Source of the DNA: Treponema sp.
GTDB taxonomy: Bacteria > Spirochaetota > Spirochaetia > Treponematales > Breznakiellaceae
Reading direction: 5' to 3'
Length of the DNA stretch: 7,140 nucleotides
Assembly: GCA_031274565.1 (NCBI GenBank)
Contig: JAISPY010000221.1
Location: forward strand, 1 to 7,140
In this document: piece after piece, positions 1 through 6,315 of the stretch
Numbering within the stretch: position 1 is the stretch's first letter
How the letters are laid out: every line of letters begins with the position of its first letter
The notes under the pieces: model-generated
What the model saw: the letters and a program-made list of their open reading frames with translations, nothing else
Databases searched by the model: none
Told to the model about the DNA's origin: nothing
Program-made: the position numbers and the translations under genes

Positions 1-216
1 CTGATACGGGACGTGCTGGGGGAGCTTGCATAGTGTCCCTGGAAGCATTGATCCAGCATAAAGCCCCATGAATCAGGGCGTGGGAAGCGCGGGTCCTTAG
101 TCAACGCTGCTACGGATGCACAAGACTGCCTGGTCAACATCCTTCAAAAGGCCCTGGAGGATCGGTATGAGATGGTGCGGGAAAAAGCCCGTGAGTCGTT
201 GTATAGGATCCGGTGA
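1..216 (+). pseudogene. Decayed 3' end of a HEAT-repeat protein gene
   Basis: The last open stretch (52-216, stop TGA 214-216) ends in ALEDRYEMVREKARESLYRI, which fits the second helix of a HEAT repeat (D..VR..A...L..I). Further upstream, pieces of the same style appear: LIRDVLGELA in the same frame at 1-30, closed by TAG 31-33, and SLEALIQHKAP two frames away at about 36-65, closed by TGA. A TGA at 49-51 also interrupts the main frame. The repeat pattern therefore continues across stops and frame changes, which suggests a decayed gene or several sequence errors. HEAT repeats form helical scaffolds for protein contacts; nothing here gives a specific role. The gene runs in from outside the window. 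The family call is fairly good for the last 20 residues and weaker for the rest. Confidence 0.45.
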
Positions 217-349
217 CGCAGATCGAGGTATCTAGGGCTTGGCGTTTTTGAACTGGCTGATGTCGATGATACCCGTCTTCACCCGATGCTGGAACAAGCG
301 GGTAAACGAACAGGTCCTACTGGTTGCCTCATGTTTTATGAGGTCTTCC
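217..349. other. Short gap without a supported gene; one hairpin
   Basis: No convincing gene is visible between the HEAT remnant and the end of the minus-strand regulator gene. A hairpin CCTCAT-gtttt-ATGAGG (327-343) lies just past the regulator's stop codon in its direction of transcription. It lacks a T-run, so at best it is a weak or factor-assisted 3' end. A minus frame ending near 232 with IIDISQFKNAKP looks protein-like but has no start or family resemblance I can name. Confidence 0.35.
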
Positions 350-1591
350 TTATCTCTTTGCCAACTTGTTCTGGTCCAGGGCCATTTGGCGCCGCTGCAG
401 ATTCTTATACAATGCACTTTGTCTTTCGATATCTTCGAGCGAGGTGGTATGGATCTTATCACCCGCCAGCCGTATGCAGGTAGTCTCTTTCAGAAATTGC
501 TGCACCACGGTATCGCTCTGTTCCGTGGGGACCCCCGCCATGGCAGCGAGTTCTTTTGGCCCGAAATTAAAGGTATACTCAGAAAACTTCTCCAAGGGTA
601 CCTTGTTCTTTTCAAGATTCGTAAGCAGCGCATCGTACATACGCCCTATAGGGTCGATAATGCAGGTATTTGCCAACTGCTTGTAGATGACCCATAAGCG
701 TTCAGCTAAGAGCTGGGTCAAGCGAATGATAATCTGGGGCTGGGTTTTAGCCATGCTCTGAAAATTCTCCCAGTTTATGGGCATCACCGTACAATCTTCA
801 TAGGCTATGGCGTTTGCCGACCGGGGTTTGGATTCAAGTAAGGCCATTTCCCCAAATATATCCCCTGGTTTAAGCACCGCCAGGATTATTTCATTGTTAT
901 TAGCGACTTTGGTGATCTTGACCGAGCCATTCTCGATGATAAAAAGCTCATCCCCCGGTTCTCCTTCGGCAAACAGGATCGTATCCTTGGTATAGATTCT
1001 CCGCAACTGCGTTTTGTCGAATTCAAAGGTAGTTGATTGGCCATAGCGCTCAAACTTCCCTATCCAATCCTTTGCCTCCTGCACATGGGTTCCCTCAGGA
1101 TAGTACTTAATATACTGATGATAGGCATAATAGGCCGAGGTAAACTGCTGTTGTTTATCATAATAATCTCCGCTGTTAAAAAGCGCAGAACCCTCTTCTC
1201 CCTCAGCACTATGCTTCAGCGTAAGCTGAGCCAGCGCTTTATCCAAATACCGCATCCGTTGGGAAAAATAGAGGATGATCTTCATAGCTATGGGGGTATT
1301 ATGCTGTACTAATCCCTCAAACTGGCTCTTATGAATGGAGATGAGTAAGACATCGGTTATAGCCTGAGCGGTTTCGATATGGCTGTGGGAAGACATGGTA
1401 GAGATAACCCCAAAGAAATCGCCCGGGACTAAAATATCGCTCCCTTCTTCTTTAACTATCTCGGCTTCTTTGGAAATCCGTACCCTTCCCTCGCGGATGA
1501 CAAAGAACCGGTCGGGATTCTGCGTACCTTCAACAATGATGAAGGATTCTTTCTTAAAATTCACTAATGCTACTTTTGGTTTTTGTGCCAT
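350..1591 (-). CDS. Crp/Fnr-type protein with two cyclic-nucleotide-binding domains
   Basis: Likely cytoplasmic regulator of 413 residues. Domain 1 (about 11-110) and domain 2 (about 195-300) are cyclic-nucleotide-binding beta-rolls. Domain 2 carries a near-perfect phosphate-binding cassette, FGEMALLESKPRSANAIA at about 246-263, with the Glu and the Arg that contact cyclic nucleotide. Domain 1 has FGVISTMSSHSHIETAQA in the same place and lacks both residues. The linker (about 133-175) has a tetratricopeptide-like stretch (SAYYAYHQYIKYYP). The C-terminus (about 311-390) resembles the Crp winged helix, with GPKELAAMAGVPTEQSDTVV as the likely helix-turn-helix. ATG 1591 is preferred over the GTG just before it because AGAGG then lies 8 bases upstream. 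Proteins of this layout are a treponeme type; ligand and targets cannot be read from sequence. A purely signalling role without DNA binding is possible. Confidence 0.9.
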   Translation of the reverse strand: MAQKPKVALVNFKKESFIIVEGTQNPDRFFVIREGRVRISKEAEIVKEEGSDILVPGDFFGVISTMSSHSHIETAQAITDVLLISIHKSQFEGLVQHNTPIAMKIILYFSQRMRYLDKALAQLTLKHSAEGEEGSALFNSGDYYDKQQQFTSAYYAYHQYIKYYPEGTHVQEAKDWIGKFERYGQSTTFEFDKTQLRRIYTKDTILFAEGEPGDELFIIENGSVKITKVANNNEIILAVLKPGDIFGEMALLESKPRSANAIAYEDCTVMPINWENFQSMAKTQPQIIIRLTQLLAERLWVIYKQLANTCIIDPIGRMYDALLTNLEKNKVPLEKFSEYTFNFGPKELAAMAGVPTEQSDTVVQQFLKETTCIRLAGDKIHTTSLEDIERQSALYKNLQRRQMALDQNKLAKR

Positions 1592-1624
1592 CACCTCAAC
1601 CTCTTCTGATCATTAAAGTGCCCT

Positions 1625-1653
1625 ATCTTACCTCATATCCGTCCTTATTTCAA
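1625..1653 (-). promoter_or_regulatory. Candidate sigma-70 promoter for the double CNBD gene
   Basis: Read on the minus strand, TTGAAA (1653-1648) is followed after 17 bases by TAAGAT (1630-1625), about 33 bases before the ATG at 1591. The -35 is a good match and the -10 matches four of six. It stands back to back with the promoter of the plus-strand TSCPD gene, 64 bases away. Confidence 0.4.
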
Positions 1654-1717
1654 GAGCGTTACCGGGATTACGGGGACCTATGCTTGCAGGCTTTGAACAT
1701 CAACCGCATAAAAGGCT

Positions 1718-1746
1718 ATGACAATAACCGAAAAATAACGTATACT
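1718..1746 (+). promoter_or_regulatory. Sigma-70-type promoter for the TSCPD gene
   Basis: ATGACA (1718-1723) and TATACT (1741-1746) each match the consensus at five of six positions, with the ideal 17-base spacer. The start codon at 1775 lies 28 bases downstream, with AGGAG (1761-1765) in between, so the leader would be about 20 bases and leaves no room for a riboswitch. Confidence 0.65.
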
Positions 1747-1774
1747 ATAAGTAACGCATGAGGAGCATATACGC

Positions 1775-2038
1775 ATGTATGAATATGTAACCACCGGAAC
1801 CTGTTCTTCCAGAATCCGGTTTAACATACGGGATAATAAAATTCATGACCTGGCCTTTGAAGATGGCTGCAATGGCAATCTCAAGGCCATTGCTATCCTG
1901 GTGGAAGGCATGGAAACCGGGGAGCTTATCAAACGCTTAAAGGGTATCCAGTGTAACGGCCGCCCAACCTCCTGTTCGGATCAATTAGCCACTGCCGTAA
2001 GCAAGGCGCTTCGTCTTCAAGAGAAGCAACTCGTGTAA
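1775..2038 (+). CDS. TSCPD domain protein (TIGR03905 type)
   Basis: Small cytoplasmic protein of 87 residues, the usual length for the stand-alone TIGR03905 family. Recognisable family positions are YVTTGTCSSRIRF at the start, GCNGNLKAIAILVEGM in the middle and PTSCSDQLATAVSKAL near the end. The hallmark normally reads TSCPD; here it is TSCSD, a Pro-to-Ser change. Four cysteines (10, 32, 60, 67) sit at conserved places and may bind metal, which is an inference. The same domain occurs at the C-terminus of B12-dependent ribonucleotide reductases, but the function of the free-standing form is not established to my knowledge. AGGAG ends 9 bases before the ATG, and a strong promoter precedes it. 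It appears to be transcribed alone. Confidence 0.88.
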   Translation: MYEYVTTGTCSSRIRFNIRDNKIHDLAFEDGCNGNLKAIAILVEGMETGELIKRLKGIQCNGRPTSCSDQLATAVSKALRLQEKQLV

Positions 2039-2359
2039 AGCGGCTGCGGTGAGGGGGATTCCAGCTTGCAAGGCTGGATATAACCATGTTCCGCGCTCCG
2101 GATCAAGAGGGCTTAAAAGGCTCGTATCGGTGTATCCGAGCCCGCTCATACGGTAGAGCGGGACCTTGCCCCTAGCGGTAAGAACCTCGATGGTATACTT
2201 TCGGTTATACCTGGCATTCTGGATCTATGGGTCCGCTTTGCTGGTTCCCGCAGCACGGTACTGGTTGGCCGTGTCAGCGGTAACCCGAGGCAAGGGGGTG
2301 CTCTGTTCCGTATTGTTATGGTACGATAGCTTGAAATCTACAAGGAGCGGTCCGGCCAT
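2039..2359 (-). pseudogene. Coding-like remnant, strand unresolved, family unknown
   Basis: On the minus strand a protein-like frame runs from about 2401 through the TSCPD gene end to TAA at 1985-1987, broken once by TAG at 2225-2227. Around the break it reads VTADTANQYRAAGTSKADP, stop, IQNARYNRKYTIEVLTARGK; later come VPLYRMSGLGYTDTSLLSPL and GTWLYPALQAGIPLTAAAL. If real, this is the 3' part of a broken gene converging on the TSCPD gene. The plus frame in codon register with it is also open from about 2117 to 2330 (GILSVIPGILDLWVRFAGS and onward) but has no start codon or ribosome-binding site. Sequence alone does not settle which strand once coded. I recognise no family in either reading. 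Confidence 0.3.
2061..2162. other. Cluster of three hairpins after the TSCPD gene
   Basis: Three inverted repeats follow each other: CCAGC(TT)gca(AG)GCTGG at 2061-2077 (seven pairs, one G-T, three-base loop), GGCTCG/CGAGCC at 2119-2142, and CCCGCTC/GAGCGGG at 2141-2162. The second and third share two bases and are mutually exclusive at their junction. None is followed by a T-run, so they are not classical terminators. They lie inside the unresolved coding-like stretch, so they may simply be chance folds in GC-rich coding sequence. Confidence 0.3.
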
Positions 2360-2573
2360 GCCGGTTTTAGACAGGATAGGCAAAGAAAAGATCCTAAACC
2401 CCTATTTGACAATATGGCAATGGGGAGGCAGTGAATACGAGGGCACGGGCAACGACCAGGTGAAGAATCCCGAGATAAACCGATGGCGGTGCAGGATGTA
2501 CCTGGAGCAGGCGAATTTCCGCTTGGTAGGGGATACGATTTTTTGGAGGGAAAAAAATTTCACCGCTGAATGA
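2358..2573 (+). CDS. Small hypothetical protein, 71 residues
   Basis: Unrecognised. An ATG at 2358 is preceded by AGGAG (2343-2347) at a 10-base distance, which is what makes this a gene candidate. The product begins MPVLDRIGKEKILNPYLTIW and contains QWGGSEYEGTGNDQV and FRLVGDTIFWREKN. It is polar, rich in Glu, Asn and Arg, with three Trp in the second half of its first 50 residues, no signal peptide and no membrane segment; codon use looks coding-like. The frame stays open upstream to about 2166 through a TTG, but no ribosome-binding site supports a longer form. An inverted repeat ACCGC/GCGGT spans the stop codon and is followed by TTTT, a weak possible terminator. It could also be a fragment of a larger lost gene in this degraded interval. 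Confidence 0.4.
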   Translation: MPVLDRIGKEKILNPYLTIWQWGGSEYEGTGNDQVKNPEINRWRCRMYLEQANFRLVGDTIFWREKNFTAE

Positions 2574-2642
2574 CGCAAAGCGGTTTTCTGATAACCATGA
2601 TTTTATGTTGATGTATGTAAAAAAAAGCGGTTTGGAGACCTC

Positions 2643-2828
2643 GTGTATTACCCGGTAACTACAATGGATATACGCTATAAGCATCCTCATACTGGTCCAA
2701 GAGGAGTTTGGAATGCCGGTGCGGTATCAGCAAAAAGAATACTAAAAAAAGATAGCTGCGAAATAAGTACACCTGCGGGAATGAGTCGGCGCTTATACCG
2801 GAAATCAGAGCGTACCAGAAAACACTGA
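2643..2828 (+). CDS. Doubtful small basic protein, 61 residues
   Basis: A GTG start at 2643 has GGAG (2634-2637) 5 bases upstream. The product is basic (VYYPVTTMDIRYKHPHTGPR at the start, KSERTRKH at the end) and matches nothing I know. It stands 125 bases before the nuclease gene that follows, on the same strand. Codon use is not persuasive, and the AT-rich interval could yield such a frame by chance. Confidence 0.2.
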   Translation: MYYPVTTMDIRYKHPHTGPRGVWNAGAVSAKRILKKDSCEISTPAGMSRRLYRKSERTRKH

Positions 2829-2953
2829 ACATGAGAGCGTACTTTGAACGTATCACCTCTTTTATGGTTTTCAATAATAATCCCCCTGCCGGGCTTTTTC
2901 AAGGCACGGGACTTTTTAGCAATCATCACCAAATTATAAAAGGAAAAATACCT

Positions 2954-3895
2954 ATGCAGAACCACATAAAAAACCTCATCCGTATCGGTATATTTTATGA
3001 CGGCTACTACTTTTATAAAGTTAGTAATTATTATAAGTATGAACACGAACGGAAATCCCGCATCAGCATTGCCGGCTTGCATGATTTTATCCGCGAAGAA
3101 ATAGCGTCTATCATGAAGATAGATGATCTGCGCCACTGTCAGATCATTGACGCCCATTACTTCCGGGGCCGTTCTTCAGCGAAAGATATGGGGGAAAAAG
3201 TGCAAAGTGAACGGATATTTGAGGATATTTTAATGCGAGAAAATATCGTTACCCATTATCTTCCCTTACGGTACGGTGAAAACAACACCTGGCAGGAAAA
3301 GGGCATCGACGTATGGCTTGCCCTGGAAGCCTACGAATTGGCGATCTATAAACGCTTTGATATCCTGGTTCTCGTTGCCGGCGACGGTGATTATGTTCCT
3401 CTGGTGAGGAAATTAAACACCTTGGGTACCCGGGTCATGCTTATCAGTTGGGATTATAGCTATTACAACGAAAACGGCGCGGTAGCGGAAACCAGAACAT
3501 CCCGGCAGTTATTGGACGAAGTGCTCTATCCGGTGCTTATGCATGAACGGATAAACAAATGCGCTTCCAGTGAAATCATCAATAGTCTCTTTGTTAAAGA
3601 AAAAAGAGATACTGATGGGGGAAACATAGATCCCAGTATCAACACAAAACCGTTCTCCACCAGAGAAGAGCCGGGCTTAGTATCTACCATAATCAGTATT
3701 AAAAATGGATTTGGATTCATTAAAGATGAGAAAATCAACAATGTATTCTTCTATTACGACAGCGTTACTAATAAGGATTTTGGTGACTTAGAGGTGGGCA
3801 TGAAAGTCAGATATCTCTATGAAGAGGATACCGAACGAAGCATACGGGACGGCGCAACCCGGTACCGAGCCTATAAGGTAACCATACTGGACTGA
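2954..3895 (+). CDS. NYN/LabA-type nuclease domain fused to a cold-shock-like domain
   Basis: Likely cytoplasmic RNA-acting protein of 313 residues. The N-terminal part (about 8-195) is a NYN domain of the PIN-like nuclease fold: IGIFYDGYYF (Asp16), IIDAHYF (Asp66), KGIDVWLALEAY (Asp119) and LVLVAGDGDYVPLV (Asp144, Asp146) supply the acidic metal-binding set. After a linker (about 200-238), residues 241-313 resemble a cold-shock OB fold, with NGFGFI as RNP1-like and NNVFFYYDSV as RNP2-like motif. This suggests binding of single-stranded RNA and cleavage by the NYN part, an inference from the domains. The start at 2954 is chosen over an in-frame ATG at 2831 because AAGGA lies about 10 bases upstream and the domain begins directly after it; the extra 41 residues would be unlike the family. 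The gene is AT-richer than the genes to its right. No operon partner is evident. Confidence 0.85.
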   Translation: MQNHIKNLIRIGIFYDGYYFYKVSNYYKYEHERKSRISIAGLHDFIREEIASIMKIDDLRHCQIIDAHYFRGRSSAKDMGEKVQSERIFEDILMRENIVTHYLPLRYGENNTWQEKGIDVWLALEAYELAIYKRFDILVLVAGDGDYVPLVRKLNTLGTRVMLISWDYSYYNENGAVAETRTSRQLLDEVLYPVLMHERINKCASSEIINSLFVKEKRDTDGGNIDPSINTKPFSTREEPGLVSTIISIKNGFGFIKDEKINNVFFYYDSVTNKDFGDLEVGMKVRYLYEEDTERSIRDGATRYRAYKVTILD

Positions 3896-3905
3896 TTTTT
3901 TCTCG

Positions 3906-4102
3906 GTGAAAGCGGTGAGCTTCGGGATCGCCGCATACATCCTCTTAGGGAAGGATAACCCCATAGAACCATTCCAGGAGCTTTTTTCTAAGGACCTGCG
4001 CATTTTTTTCATTTTTTTCTATACCTGGCCGTAGGTTGCGTCGACCGCCTGCTTGCCCCGGAATGGACTCTGGCCCATAAGAAGAAGTTGGGAGGGGTAT
4101 AG
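3906..4102 (+). pseudogene. Short hydrophobic reading frame broken at a poly-T run
   Basis: From a GTG at 3906 a frame reads VKAVSFGIAAYILLGKDNPI, then EPFQELFSKDLRIFFIFF, and stops at TAG 4032-4034. In the frame one base over, the sequence continues without pause as LYLAVGCVDRLLAPEWTLAH and ends at TAG 4100-4102. The switch falls on T7-CA-T7 (4003-4018); a T6 lies at 3982-3987. One extra T in the second run would join both parts into a protein of about 65 residues with hydrophobic segments near both ends of its first half. It may be a pseudogene, a sequencing slip, or a frame switched by slippage. There is no clear ribosome-binding site and no family I recognise. It lies between the NYN gene and the transporter. 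Confidence 0.35.
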
Positions 4103-4154
4103 AAAAGGCTGACCGGGACTTCCTCTTTATTCCTGATTAGGGTATCCTGGAGGC

Positions 4155-5057
4155 ATGCATACACGCATACTGCGGGCGGATGCGCTCTTATTGCTAACCG
4201 CCTGTATCTGGGGTTTTGCCTTTGTTGCCCAGCGTACCGGCATGGAGTATGTGGGCCCCTTTACCTTTAACGGCATACGCTTTATCCTGGGGAGCCTTTC
4301 ACTCCTCCCCCTCATCATATACCGAAGAAGATCCCGGGGAAGCAGCGTTGGAGCGGGAAAAAAGGCCTGTATCCGGGCTTCCCTCTTGGCAGGAAGCTGC
4401 CTCTTTATCGGGGCCTCCCTGCAACAGATAGGGATTATCTACACCACTGCAGGACATGCCGGGTTTATTACCGGGCTATATGTGGTGCTGGTACCGCTCT
4501 TCGGCATCGCCCTGAAACGAAAGACCGGACTTCCTACCTGGATCGGTGCGGCATGTACCTTGGTGGGGCTTTTTTTCCTCAGCGCTGCGGGGAAGAATAT
4601 GAGCGCCATCAATCTGGGGGATAGTATTACCGCGATAGGGGCCATCTTCTGGGCCCTCCATGTCCTGGTGATTGATCGATTGGTACAAAAAGTCGATCCC
4701 CTCATCCTTTCAGCGGGACAATTCGCCTGGTGCGGCATCTGTTCCCTGGCCGTCGCCTTGGGTACCGAGCCGTTTTCCGGGACTTCCCTCTTCCAAGGGC
4801 TGCTGCCGATACTGTACGGCGGTATATGCTCGGTAGGCGTCGCCTACACCCTTCAGGTGGTAGCCCAGCGGGATGCTCCGCCGGCCCACGCCACCATCAT
4901 CCTCTGCCTGGAAGGGGTCTTTGCCGCAATCGGCGGGGTCATCATCCTGGCGGAACCCTTGGGTTCATGGACCATCTTGGGGTTCATCTGCATGTTTTGC
5001 GGCATGGTGGCCACCCAGTGGGAGCTCATCGCCGGGGGCGGGCATGCTCCCCCATGA
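4155..5057 (+). CDS. DMT-superfamily transporter (EamA family)
   Basis: Inner-membrane permease of 300 residues with about ten helices (near 8-26, 37-56, 75-95, 103-120, 127-145, 155-174, 182-202, 211-232, 244-265, 271-290), the full length and topology of the two-EamA-repeat family. Typical stretches are LLLLTACIWGFAFVAQRTG in helix 1 and EGVFAAIGGVIILAEPLG in helices 9-10. Members export or import small metabolites such as amino acids and other metabolites; the substrate cannot be told here. GGAGG ends only one base before this ATG, which is unusually tight. No other ATG or GTG lies close by and an in-frame TGA stands at 4134-4136, so the start is kept. Its stop overlaps the next gene's start as ATGA, implying one transcript and coupled translation, though no functional link with the nuclease is known. 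Confidence 0.9.
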   Translation: MHTRILRADALLLLTACIWGFAFVAQRTGMEYVGPFTFNGIRFILGSLSLLPLIIYRRRSRGSSVGAGKKACIRASLLAGSCLFIGASLQQIGIIYTTAGHAGFITGLYVVLVPLFGIALKRKTGLPTWIGAACTLVGLFFLSAAGKNMSAINLGDSITAIGAIFWALHVLVIDRLVQKVDPLILSAGQFAWCGICSLAVALGTEPFSGTSLFQGLLPILYGGICSVGVAYTLQVVAQRDAPPAHATIILCLEGVFAAIGGVIILAEPLGSWTILGFICMFCGMVATQWELIAGGGHAPP

Positions 5058-6220
5058 ATAGGACGGACCAGGTACAGCTCTTTACCAATGACCGGGAAGC
5101 TTTCTTGCTCCGCCGGCCCAACCGTTTCCTCATCATCGCCCAAGATGGCCTGGAGGAACTGGTATGCCACTGCCCCAATCCAGGCAGGCTCATCGAATTC
5201 CTTTTTCCCGGAGTCCGGCTGATCCTGGAGCGGAGGCAATCCTCCAGGGTGCAAGCCGGTTCCCCGGCCAAGACCCCCTGGACCGTCGTGGGGGTATATT
5301 ACCAGGATGGGGTGGCACCGCTTTTTGCGGCCCGGGCAAATCGTGCGGCAGAGGCCCTGATCCTGAAACGCCTCATCCCGGATCTCCAGGAACTGCATCC
5401 TGAGTATCGGGTCGGTTCCTCCCGGTTTGACTTCATGGGGATTGACCGGGAAAACCAGCGCCATCTTATCGAGGTAAAGGCCTGTTCCCTGGTGGAGAAC
5501 CGGGTGGCCATGTTTCCCGACGCGCCCAGCGCACGGGCCTTGAAGCACCTAGAAGAACTCGCGGTTCTGACGGATCAGGGGTATCACGGCCATGTGCTGT
5601 TTGTCATTGTCCACGGTAATCCCCGGGTGTTTATCCCGAACCTGCACACCGACCCCCGCTTTGCCGCCGGCCTGAGCCGCTGGGCCGATACGGTACAGAT
5701 CCATGCGAGTCTGCTCCGCTGTACCCCCCAAGGGGAGACCACCCTAGCCGTCCCCTCGATACCGGTGGATCTTCGTCATGGGGAATTGGCTGAAAGCAAC
5801 CGGGGGACTTATCTGATACTCCTTGAACTGCCCGAGGAAAAGAACCTGCAGGTAGGTTCCCGGATGACCATCCCCTTTGCCCCGGGCTGGTACGTGTATG
5901 TCGGGTCCGCTCAGAAAAATCTATCCCACCGGCTCAACCGGCATCTGCGAAAAGTACGAAAGCAGCGGCACTGGCATTTGGATTATCTCACCCCGCATAC
6001 CCGAACCATGAAAGCCCTGCCCATCATGTCCTACCGGAATCTGGAATGTGATCTGGCCCGTGAGCTGAAGGCCTTAGGGGGCAGGGGGATCCCTGGGTTC
6101 GGCTGTTCGGATTGCCCCTGTGAAAGCCATCTGTTTTATTTCGCCCAAGCGCCGATGGGAAACCGGGCCTTTGTGGAACTGCTGCTTCGCTATCGGCATG
6201 AAGTGGGCTTACAAGCCTAA
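5054..6220 (+). CDS. sfsA: SfsA nuclease fused to a DUF123 (Uri-type GIY-YIG) nuclease domain
   Basis: Cytoplasmic protein of 388 residues, against about 234 for E. coli SfsA. Residues 1-235 are SfsA: RPNRFL (21-26), CHCPNPGRL (38-46, usually HCPNTG), RFDFMG with Asp126, IEVKACSL with Glu140 and Lys142 as the PD-(D/E)XK-like centre, and FPDAPSARALKHLEEL (154-169). Residues 248-388 are DUF123: GTYLILLEL (251-259) and GWYVYVGSA (278-286) stand for GIY and YIG, followed by RLNRHLRK, HWHLDYL (306-312), ECDLA with Glu331, and FGCSDCPCESHLFYF (349-363). Both catalytic sets look intact. ATG 5054 overlaps the transporter's TGA; an open frame further upstream only reads through the transporter gene. 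SfsA proteins are reported DNA/RNA nucleases, and DUF123 is otherwise known fused to endonuclease III, which faces this gene here. Substrate is unknown. Confidence 0.93.
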   Translation: MNRTDQVQLFTNDREAFLLRRPNRFLIIAQDGLEELVCHCPNPGRLIEFLFPGVRLILERRQSSRVQAGSPAKTPWTVVGVYYQDGVAPLFAARANRAAEALILKRLIPDLQELHPEYRVGSSRFDFMGIDRENQRHLIEVKACSLVENRVAMFPDAPSARALKHLEELAVLTDQGYHGHVLFVIVHGNPRVFIPNLHTDPRFAAGLSRWADTVQIHASLLRCTPQGETTLAVPSIPVDLRHGELAESNRGTYLILLELPEEKNLQVGSRMTIPFAPGWYVYVGSAQKNLSHRLNRHLRKVRKQRHWHLDYLTPHTRTMKALPIMSYRNLECDLARELKALGGRGIPGFGCSDCPCESHLFYFAQAPMGNRAFVELLLRYRHEVGLQA

Positions 6221-6224
6221 CCTA

Positions 6225-6312
6225 GGAGTTTGTTGCGCTTCGCGCATGTAATCCAAAAAAAATCGCCGATCAGGCGATTGCGAACCTATGGTTCGATTAC
6301 CCTGCAAACTCC
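6225..6312. repeat. Branched inverted-repeat element 1
   Basis: An outer stem GGAGTTTG (6225-6232) / CAAACTCC (6305-6312) encloses a hairpin TGCGC-ttc-GCGCA (6234-6246) and an inner stem GTAATC (6248-6253) / GATTAC (6295-6300). That inner stem holds two further hairpins: AATCGCC-gatca-GGCGATT (6261-6279) and CGAACC-tat-GGTTCG (6281-6295). All pairs are perfect, apart from one base shared between the last hairpin and the inner stem. The closed, nested layout over 88 bases is far beyond chance. It lies 4 bases past the sfsA-fusion stop, in the gap between converging genes. It may be a member of a dispersed intergenic repeat family or a structured 3' UTR. Confidence 0.7.
6255..6279 (-). terminator. 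Intrinsic terminator for nth
   Basis: On the minus strand AATCGCC-tgatc-GGCGATT forms a seven-pair stem followed directly by six more Ts (6260-6255), the classic Rho-independent form. It lies about 130 bases past the nth stop codon and is one arm of the branched element. No equally good terminator is visible for the plus-strand fusion gene. Confidence 0.7.
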
Positions 6313-6315
6313 ATA

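Noticed and set aside
239..697. Plus-strand frame of 152 residues
   Set aside because: It is antisense to the C-terminal part of the double CNBD gene and has no recognisable motif.
2352..2369. CCGGC-cat-GCCGG followed by TTTT as a terminator
   Set aside because: The stem has only five pairs and the T-run four bases, and it covers the start codon of the small gene candidate at 2358.
2577..2633. Direct repeat AAAGCGGTTT at 2577-2586 and 2624-2633
   Set aside because: Only two 10-base copies 47 bases apart with unlike flanks; too short to call an array, target-site duplication or operator pair.
2831..2953. Longer start for the NYN gene at ATG 2831
   Set aside because: The extra 41 residues show no family match, while the ATG at 2954 has a ribosome-binding site and sits just before the domain.
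2687..3157. Minus-strand frame of 156 residues with hydrophobic stretches
   Set aside because: It lies antisense to the start of the NYN gene and has no family resemblance; it is a shadow of AT-rich codons.
4730..5053. A 108-residue N-terminal extension of the SfsA-DUF123 frame
   Set aside because: It only reads the transporter gene out of frame (many Arg, Gly, Pro and His). SfsA similarity begins at the ATG at 5054, where the ATGA overlap also supports the start.
4853..5548. Minus-strand frame of 231 residues across the transporter/SfsA junction
   Set aside because: It is antisense to two well-recognised genes and has a low-complexity Gly/Pro composition.
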